From Yoonia sp. (GTDB taxonomy: Bacteria > Pseudomonadota > Alphaproteobacteria > Rhodobacterales > Rhodobacteraceae), in contig NZ_JACUUJ010000003.1 of assembly GCF_014859355.1 (NCBI RefSeq), forward strand, positions 1 to 64,000: 64,000 nucleotides of DNA. Reading direction: 5' to 3'. The notes below the pieces were generated by a model that saw only the letters and a list, made by a program, of their open reading frames with translations, made no database searches and was not told the origin of the DNA. Each line of letters opens with the position of its first letter. The stretch's first letter is position 1. The translations under genes were made by a program, and so were the position numbers. Below are positions 57,879-64,000 of this stretch, one piece after another.

Positions 57879-59552
57879 ATGGCAAACACAATGGAAGAGT
57901 TTGAAGCACTCTTGAACGAAAGCTTCGAAATGGACACACCGGCCGAAGGGTCTGTTGTCAAAGGCAAGGTTATCGCGATCGAAGCGGGCCAAGCCATTAT
58001 CGACGTGGGCTACAAGATGGAAGGCCGCGTTGATCTGAAAGAATTCGCAAATCCCGGCGAAGAGCCTGAAATCAAAGTGGGTGACACCGTTGAAGTGTTC
58101 CTGCGTCAGGTCGAAAACGCCCGTGGCGAAGCCGTCATTTCCCGTGAAATGGCCCGTCGCGAAGAAGCCTGGGATCGTCTGGAAAAAGCCTATGCTGACG
58201 AAGAACGTGTCGATGGCGCGATCTTTGGCCGCGTCAAAGGCGGGTTCACTGTGGACCTTGGCGGCGCTGTCGCCTTCCTGCCCGGATCACAGGTTGATGT
58301 GCGCCCCGTGCGCGATGCTGGCCCGTTGATGGGTCTTAAGCAGCCGTTCCAGATTTTGAAAATGGACCGTCGCCGGGGCAATATCGTTGTGTCGCGTCGT
58401 GCGATCCTTGAAGAATCACGTGCCGAACAGCGTGCCGAAGTCATTGGCAATCTGACCGAAGGTCAGGAAGTTGACGGCGTGGTCAAGAATATCACCGAAT
58501 ACGGTGCCTTCGTTGATCTGGGCGGCGTTGACGGCCTGCTGCACGTCACCGACATGGCATGGCGCCGGGTCAACCACCCGTCCGAGATCCTGTCGATTGG
58601 TGAAACGATCAAGGTGCAGGTTATCAAGATCAACAAGGAAACCCACCGTATTTCCTTGGGCATGAAGCAGCTGCAAGACGATCCATGGGATGCGGTCGAG
58701 CAGAAGTTCGCGCTGGGTTCCGTGCATCAGGGTCGCGTGACCAACATCACCGATTACGGCGCGTTTGTAGAGCTGGAGGCCGGTGTCGAAGGTCTGGTTC
58801 ACGTGTCCGAGATGTCCTGGACCAAGAAAAACGTTCACCCCGGCAAGATCGTCTCGACCAGCCAGGAAGTCGAAGTCATGGTTCTGGAAATTGATTCAGC
58901 CAAGCGTCGCGTTTCCCTTGGCCTGAAACAGACCCAGCGCAACCCATGGGAAGTGTTTGCAGAAACCCACCCTGAGGGCACCGAGGTTGAAGGCGAAGTC
59001 AAGAACATCACCGAATTCGGTCTGTTCATCGGCCTTGAAGGCGACATTGACGGCATGGTTCACCTGTCAGACCTGACATGGGAAGGCCGTGGCGAAGACG
59101 TCATCGGTGATTTCCGCAAGGGCGACATCGTGAAAGCCAAGGTTGCCGAAGTTGACGTTGAAAAAGAACGCATCAGCCTGTCGATCAAGGCGCTGGACGG
59201 CGACCCATTCGCAGAAGCTGTTGGCGGCGTGAAGCGCGGTTCGATCATCACTGTTGAAGTGACCAAGATCGAAGACGGCGGCATCGAGGTCGAGTATGAA
59301 GGCATGAAATCCTTCATTCGTCGTTCCGACCTGTCGCGTGACCGTGCCGAACAGCGCCCAGAGCGTTTTGGCGTTGGCGATAAGGTCGACGTGCGCGTCA
59401 CCAACATCGACAGCAAGACCCGCAAGCTGGGTCTGTCGATCAAGGCACGTGAAATCGCGGAAGAAAAAGAAGCGGTCGAACAGTTCGGTTCTTCTGATTC
59501 CGGTGCATCCTTGGGCGATATCCTGGGTGCAGCACTGAAGCGTGACGGATAA
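57879..59552 (+). CDS. rpsA: 30S ribosomal protein S1
   Basis: Multiple S1 repeats (GAFVDLGGVDGLLHVTDMAW, GAFVELEAGVEGLVHVSEMSW, GLFIGLEGDIDGMVHLSDLTW). Confidence 0.97.
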   Translation: MANTMEEFEALLNESFEMDTPAEGSVVKGKVIAIEAGQAIIDVGYKMEGRVDLKEFANPGEEPEIKVGDTVEVFLRQVENARGEAVISREMARREEAWDRLEKAYADEERVDGAIFGRVKGGFTVDLGGAVAFLPGSQVDVRPVRDAGPLMGLKQPFQILKMDRRRGNIVVSRRAILEESRAEQRAEVIGNLTEGQEVDGVVKNITEYGAFVDLGGVDGLLHVTDMAWRRVNHPSEILSIGETIKVQVIKINKETHRISLGMKQLQDDPWDAVEQKFALGSVHQGRVTNITDYGAFVELEAGVEGLVHVSEMSWTKKNVHPGKIVSTSQEVEVMVLEIDSAKRRVSLGLKQTQRNPWEVFAETHPEGTEVEGEVKNITEFGLFIGLEGDIDGMVHLSDLTWEGRGEDVIGDFRKGDIVKAKVAEVDVEKERISLSIKALDGDPFAEAVGGVKRGSIITVEVTKIEDGGIEVEYEGMKSFIRRSDLSRDRAEQRPERFGVGDKVDVRVTNIDSKTRKLGLSIKAREIAEEKEAVEQFGSSDSGASLGDILGAALKRDG

Positions 59553-59578
59553 TTCGGTTTCTCAACTGAAATGAATGA

Positions 59579-59610
59579 CCCCGTTGCAGGCAACTGCGGC
59601 GGGGTTTTTT
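59579..59610 (+). terminator. rho-independent terminator of rpsA
   Basis: CCCCGTTGCAG-GCAA-CTGCGGCGGGG stem (two G-U wobbles) followed by TTTTTT. Confidence 0.9.
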
Positions 59611-59713
59611 GTTGTCGGTGCGCGATACAGATAAAACGTTCGCCGCTGGCTGGCCGATTGCGGCGGCGGTTCCGGTGATTTATCACGGCAAATATATCGA
59701 AAAGGGACCGATC

Positions 59714-61231
59714 ATGTATGATGTAAACCCGCTGGCCTATGCCCTGCGTGTAGGGTCGCTGGGCACTGAAAACGCGCCTTTTGTCACCGACCGAGTGACC
59801 GGAATGATGACAACCTATGCCCAAGTCTGGCAGCAGGCGGAACAGGTGGCAGGTGTTCTAGTGTCCCTTGGCGTGGCCCCCGGTGATCGGGTGGCGGTGC
59901 AGGTGCCGAAATCTGTTGCGGCGATCCCGCTATATCTGGGCACGGTTCTGTGCGGTGCGGTGCATTTGCCGCTGAACACCGGCTATACCGCGACCGAGAT
60001 CGATTATTTCCTGACCGACGCGCGCCCGCGTGTCTTTGTTTGCTGTCCGGCCAATCTGGCGGCGCTTGGTCCGGTTGCGGCCAAGGCCGGTGTGGACACG
60101 GTCCTGACGCTGGATGCGGATGGCGGGGGCACATTGGCCGATGCGTTGCAACAGGCCACCCCCATCGCACAGGCAGTGCCGCGCGCGGCGGATGATCTGG
60201 CGGCGATCCTTTATACATCGGGCACCACGGGCCGGTCCAAAGGCGCGATGCTGACCCATGATAACCTTGCATCGAATGCGGCCAGCTTGCGCGATCTGTG
60301 GCGATTCACGGCGGATGATGTGCTGATCCATGCACTGCCGCTGTTTCATACACACGGGCTGTTCGTGGCGATCAATGTCACGCTGATGGCGGGTGGGGCG
60401 CTGTTGCTGCACCGCGCATTCGATGCGGGCGCGGTGCTGGATGATTTCGCCCATGCGACGGCGCTGATGGGGGTGCCGACATTCTACACCCGCCTGCTGG
60501 ACCTGCCCGGCCTGAACCGCGATGCCGCGCGCCATATGCGCCTGTTCATTTCCGGGTCCGCCCCGATGTTGACCGAAACCCACCACCTTTGGCACGACCG
60601 CACCGGGCATTGGGTGCTGGAACGCTATGGCATGACCGAAACCTCGATGAGCACGTCAAACCCTTATGCCGGCCTGCGCAAACCCGGCACCGTGGGGCTG
60701 CCGCTGCCGGGTGTGGATCTGCGCGTGGTGGATGACGCGGCTGCGCCGGTGCCGCTAGGTGCTGTCGGCGGGGTCGAAGTGCGCGGGCCGAACCTGTTTG
60801 CGGGCTATTGGCAGATGCCTGACAAAACAGCCGAAGATATGCGCCCCGATGGTTGGTTCAAGACCGGCGATCTGGGGCAGTTGGATCGTGACGGTTATCT
60901 GACGATCGTGGGCCGGTCCAAAGATCTGATCATTTCAGGCGGATATAACATTTACCCCAAAGAGGTGGAAACCCTGATCGATGCGCTGGCTGGCGTGGCG
61001 GAAAGCGCGGCCTTTGGCCTGCCCGATCCAGATCTGGGCGAGGTGGTGGCCGTTGCCGTTGTGCTGGCCCCCGGTGCCGATCTGGATGCTGATGCGATCA
61101 GGGCAGGGGTTGCCGATGATCTGGCGCGGTTCAAATTGCCGCGCCACGTTTATTTTTTGCCTGCCTTGCCGCGCAACACGATGGGCAAGGTGCAAAAGGC
61201 GCAGCTGCGGGCGCAGTTTGCGCCGTCTTAG
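59714..61231 (+). CDS. malonyl-CoA synthetase-like AMP-dependent ligase
   Basis: ILYTSGTTGRSKGAMLTHDNL; RYGMTETSMSTSNPY; KSKDLIISGGYNIYPKEVE-like (RSKDLIISGGYNIYPKEVE); RNTMGKVQKAQLR. Confidence 0.82.
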   Translation: MYDVNPLAYALRVGSLGTENAPFVTDRVTGMMTTYAQVWQQAEQVAGVLVSLGVAPGDRVAVQVPKSVAAIPLYLGTVLCGAVHLPLNTGYTATEIDYFLTDARPRVFVCCPANLAALGPVAAKAGVDTVLTLDADGGGTLADALQQATPIAQAVPRAADDLAAILYTSGTTGRSKGAMLTHDNLASNAASLRDLWRFTADDVLIHALPLFHTHGLFVAINVTLMAGGALLLHRAFDAGAVLDDFAHATALMGVPTFYTRLLDLPGLNRDAARHMRLFISGSAPMLTETHHLWHDRTGHWVLERYGMTETSMSTSNPYAGLRKPGTVGLPLPGVDLRVVDDAAAPVPLGAVGGVEVRGPNLFAGYWQMPDKTAEDMRPDGWFKTGDLGQLDRDGYLTIVGRSKDLIISGGYNIYPKEVETLIDALAGVAESAAFGLPDPDLGEVVAVAVVLAPGADLDADAIRAGVADDLARFKLPRHVYFLPALPRNTMGKVQKAQLRAQFAPS

Positions 61232-62061
61232 TGGCTCATCAATACGGGGATATTCGCGCGCATTCCGATGTCGCGCGTGACCCCGCCGAACAGGCCTTCG
61301 CGCAGGGGTGAATGTTCATAGGCACCCATGACCAGCAGATCGGCGTTGGTTTGCTGGCAATGATCCACCAGCGTATCCGCAATAGACCGCCTGTCGCGCG
61401 GCAGTTCGGTCAGCGTGACGTTCAGGTCATGGCGTTGCAGGATCTGACCTGCGTCAATGCCCGGCAATGACCCTGAAAATGGCGACCGCCCGACCGACAC
61501 GATTTCAACCGGATCATCCTTTTCCAGAAATCGGGTGGCATCGGCCAACGCGCGCGACGCGGCCCGCCCGCCATCCCAGGCGACCACGGTTTTCTTGCCA
61601 AAATGCGGCTTTCTATAGGAGGAAGGAAAGATGATGACCGGGCGCCCGCTATCATAGGTGATGCGATCGGGGTAAATCTCGATATGCGACTGGCCATAGG
61701 CTGTTGCGGTCTCATGCATGCCAAGGATCGTAATATCGTAAAGCCGGGCATAAGCGGTGATTGTTGGCTGCACGGGGCCGCCACTGTCAACCCAGTGCCG
61801 TTTTTGATCGGGAACTGCGGCGCAAATCTGATCAAATTTCCCCCGCAGCTCTGTATGTGCCTCGTCTGCGACCTGCATGATCGCATCCTGCACCTTTTGC
61901 GGCATCCAAGGTTTGAATTGGGATGATAACTTTGAACCGCCATGCGCGAACAGGCCGGTCAGATGTGTGCCATAATGCCGTTGCATCGCAACCGCACCAT
62001 GCAGTGCCGCATCTGATCCGGGCAGGCCGTTATAGGCGACAAGGATGTTCTTGATGGCCAT
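61228..62061 (-). CDS. universal stress protein (two-domain UspA)
   Basis: IKNILVAYNGLPGSDAAL; LLVMGAYEHSPLREGLFGGVTRDI. Confidence 0.88.
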   Translation of the reverse strand: MAIKNILVAYNGLPGSDAALHGAVAMQRHYGTHLTGLFAHGGSKLSSQFKPWMPQKVQDAIMQVADEAHTELRGKFDQICAAVPDQKRHWVDSGGPVQPTITAYARLYDITILGMHETATAYGQSHIEIYPDRITYDSGRPVIIFPSSYRKPHFGKKTVVAWDGGRAASRALADATRFLEKDDPVEIVSVGRSPFSGSLPGIDAGQILQRHDLNVTLTELPRDRRSIADTLVDHCQQTNADLLVMGAYEHSPLREGLFGGVTRDIGMRANIPVLMSH

Positions 62062-62072
62062 GATATGCCCCT

Positions 62073-63056
62073 TCAGCCGGTGTAAAGCCCTGCGGTGCGG
62101 CCCCGCAGTTTGATCAGCGCCAGCACCGTGTCGATGGTGGGGGTCGGGGTGCCCGTCACGCGGCCCAGTTCCTGCACCGACCCCACCAGTGCGTCGATCT
62201 CCATCGGGCGGCCTGCGTCAAGATCCTGCAACATGGATGTGCGGTGCGCACCCACGGCGGCCCCGCCATCAATCCGGCGGTCCACGTCGATGGGGAATTT
62301 CACGCCCAGTTTTTCCGCGATTTCCTGCGCTTCGATCATCATTCCCCGCGCCACGGCGCGTGTGCCGGGGTCGGTGCAAAGCACATCCAGCGTTGCGTGC
62401 GTCAGCGCGGAAATCGGGTTGAACGACAGGTTCCCCCACAGTTTCACCCAGATTTCATCGCGCAGGCGCGGGCGCACAGGCGCCTTGAGCCCCGCCGCTG
62501 ATAACGCCCGCGATAGGGCCACGGCCCGTTCCGATTTGCTGCCATCGGGTTCGCCCAGCGAAAAGCGGTTGCCTTCGATATGTTTGATCACGCCGGGTTC
62601 GATGACCTCGGCTGCGGGATACACCACGCAGCCCAGCACCCGGTCGGGGCCAAAACCATCCCATTGCGCATTGCCGGGGTCCACGGATTCCAGCCGCGTG
62701 CCTTCCAGATCGGTGCCGATCTTGTGGAAATACCACCACGGCACGCCGTTCACGCCGCTGACGATGGTTGTATGGTCCCCGATCAGCGGTTGCATCTTGT
62801 CCACCACTGGCGGCACCGAATGCGCCTTGAGCGTGACAATCACGTAGTCCTGCGGCCCCAGATCGGCGGGATTATCGCTGGCCGTAACGGGCACCGTGAC
62901 CGGTTCACCGCTTTCTTCGATCAGGGTCAGGCCCTTGTCCTGCATCGCGGCCAGATGCGGCCCGCGCGCCACCAGGCTGACATCAGCCCCCGCCTGCGCC
63001 AGCTTCACGCCCATATAGCCGCCGATGGCGCCAGCCCCAAAAATACAGATTTTCAT
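62073..63056 (-). CDS. 2-dehydropantoate 2-reductase family
   Basis: MKICIFGAGAIGGYMGVKLAQAGADVSLVARG; KLWGNLSFNPISALT. Confidence 0.88.
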   Translation of the reverse strand: MKICIFGAGAIGGYMGVKLAQAGADVSLVARGPHLAAMQDKGLTLIEESGEPVTVPVTASDNPADLGPQDYVIVTLKAHSVPPVVDKMQPLIGDHTTIVSGVNGVPWWYFHKIGTDLEGTRLESVDPGNAQWDGFGPDRVLGCVVYPAAEVIEPGVIKHIEGNRFSLGEPDGSKSERAVALSRALSAAGLKAPVRPRLRDEIWVKLWGNLSFNPISALTHATLDVLCTDPGTRAVARGMMIEAQEIAEKLGVKFPIDVDRRIDGGAAVGAHRTSMLQDLDAGRPMEIDALVGSVQELGRVTGTPTPTIDTVLALIKLRGRTAGLYTG

Positions 63057-63061
63057 GAGCG

Positions 63062-64000
63062 TCAGGCCTTTTCCACCAGACCCAGCTTTTCAGCCAGACC
63101 AATGCGTTGCATCTTACCGGTGGCGCCCTTGGGAATTTCATCCATGATGATCACCTTGCGCGGCACCTTGAAATCGGCCATGTGATCGGCGGCAAAGGCG
63201 CGAATGTCCTTTTCCGTCGCGGTTGCCCCGTCTTTCAGCACGATAGCGGCGGCGACCTCTTCGCCCAGTTTGGGATGGGGCAGTGCAAAGGTGACGACCT
63301 GCGCAACATCGGGGTGATCCAGCAGCACGCCGTCCACCTCTAGCGGGCTGATCTTTTCGCCGCCGCGGTTGATGATTTCCTTCAAGCGGCCCGTCAGGTG
63401 CAGATAACCTTCGTCGTCAAACGCGCCCTGATCACCGGTGCGGAACCAGCGCGCACCTTCGGATTCGAAAAAGCTTTTTGCGTTCGCGTCTGCGTTGCCT
63501 TCATACCCCGGTGTCACGTTGGGGCCGGAAATCACGACCTCGCCGGTGCCGTCGATCAGGCGGTTTTCGGTTTCATGCGCGATGCGCATTTCTGGCCCTG
63601 CCGGCATACCCACCGCACCGGGTTTCTGGCGACCAGAGGTCAACGGGTTGCAGGCCATCTGGTGCGCGGCCTCGGTCATGCCGTAAGCTTCGACCACAGG
63701 GGCGCCAAAGGTTTCGTTCAGCGCGACCATGACCTGCGCAGGCAAGGAGGCGGACGACGACCGTAGGAACCGCAGCGGGGTTTCGGCGATGACATCGGCA
63801 TTGCGGCCCGCGCGCGACAGGATCGCCTGATGCATCGTCGGCACGGCGGTGTACCATGTGGGTTGGCTTTCTTTCATCATGGCAAAGAAGTTCATCGCGT
63901 TGAAACCGCCTGTGCAGAAAATTGACCCCCCTGCGGCCAGCGAAGCCGTTACAGCGGCAATCAGCCCGTGAATATGGAACAGCGGCATGACGTTCAGACA
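63062..64000 (-). CDS. acyl-CoA synthetase (oxalyl-CoA synthetase/AAE3-like), N-terminus beyond window
   Basis: [61 protein letters not shown]; frame stays open to 64000. Confidence 0.82.
   Translation of the reverse strand, partial: CLNVMPLFHIHGLIAAVTASLAAGGSIFCTGGFNAMNFFAMMKESQPTWYTAVPTMHQAILSRAGRNADVIAETPLRFLRSSSASLPAQVMVALNETFGAPVVEAYGMTEAAHQMACNPLTSGRQKPGAVGMPAGPEMRIAHETENRLIDGTGEVVISGPNVTPGYEGNADANAKSFFESEGARWFRTGDQGAFDDEGYLHLTGRLKEIINRGGEKISPLEVDGVLLDHPDVAQVVTFALPHPKLGEEVAAAIVLKDGATATEKDIRAFAADHMADFKVPRKVIIMDEIPKGATGKMQRIGLAEKLGLVEKA

Noticed and set aside
1-64000. CRISPR arrays, rRNA and tRNA genes
   Set aside because: No regularly spaced repeats and no recognisable tRNA/rRNA segments noticed; tRNAscan-SE would be the decisive check.

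Overview
Alphaproteobacterial (Rhodobacterales/Roseobacter-type) chromosomal segment, high GC and mostly densely coded. Left third (1-17035): a nearly complete taurine dissimilation locus. It holds soeABC-like sulfite dehydrogenase (soeC truncated by the window edge) with a tiny membrane ORF between soeA and soeB, ackA, pta, a TauE/SafE exporter, xsc, a MocR-type tauR, corA, tpa and tauABC. Then a CueR/CopA copper-efflux pair (17120-19929). Centre (about 21400-34470): a surface-polysaccharide locus (sugar transferase, YjbH/YjbF, Wzc-like, flippase, polymerase, acetyltransferases, glycosyltransferases). Embedded in it are homologues of the gene transfer agent (GTA) head-spike proteins (RCAP_rcc01079-like spike base and rcc01080-like spike fibre), and both flanking promoter regions carry perfect TTAA-N7-TTAA CtrA-type boxes. 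Right half: miscellaneous catabolic genes, irr / fabA-fabB-fabI, miaB, phoH-ybeY-corC-lnt, metK preceded by a SAM/SAH riboswitch, trmB, a class-II-like aroA, cmk, rpsA, a malonyl-CoA-synthetase-like gene, uspA, a ketopantoate reductase and a truncated acyl-CoA synthetase. I saw no CRISPR array, rRNA, tRNA or transposase. The most interesting signal is the coupling of GTA spike genes with the EPS/capsule locus and CtrA-type sites. All family calls are by reading the proteins, with no database search.
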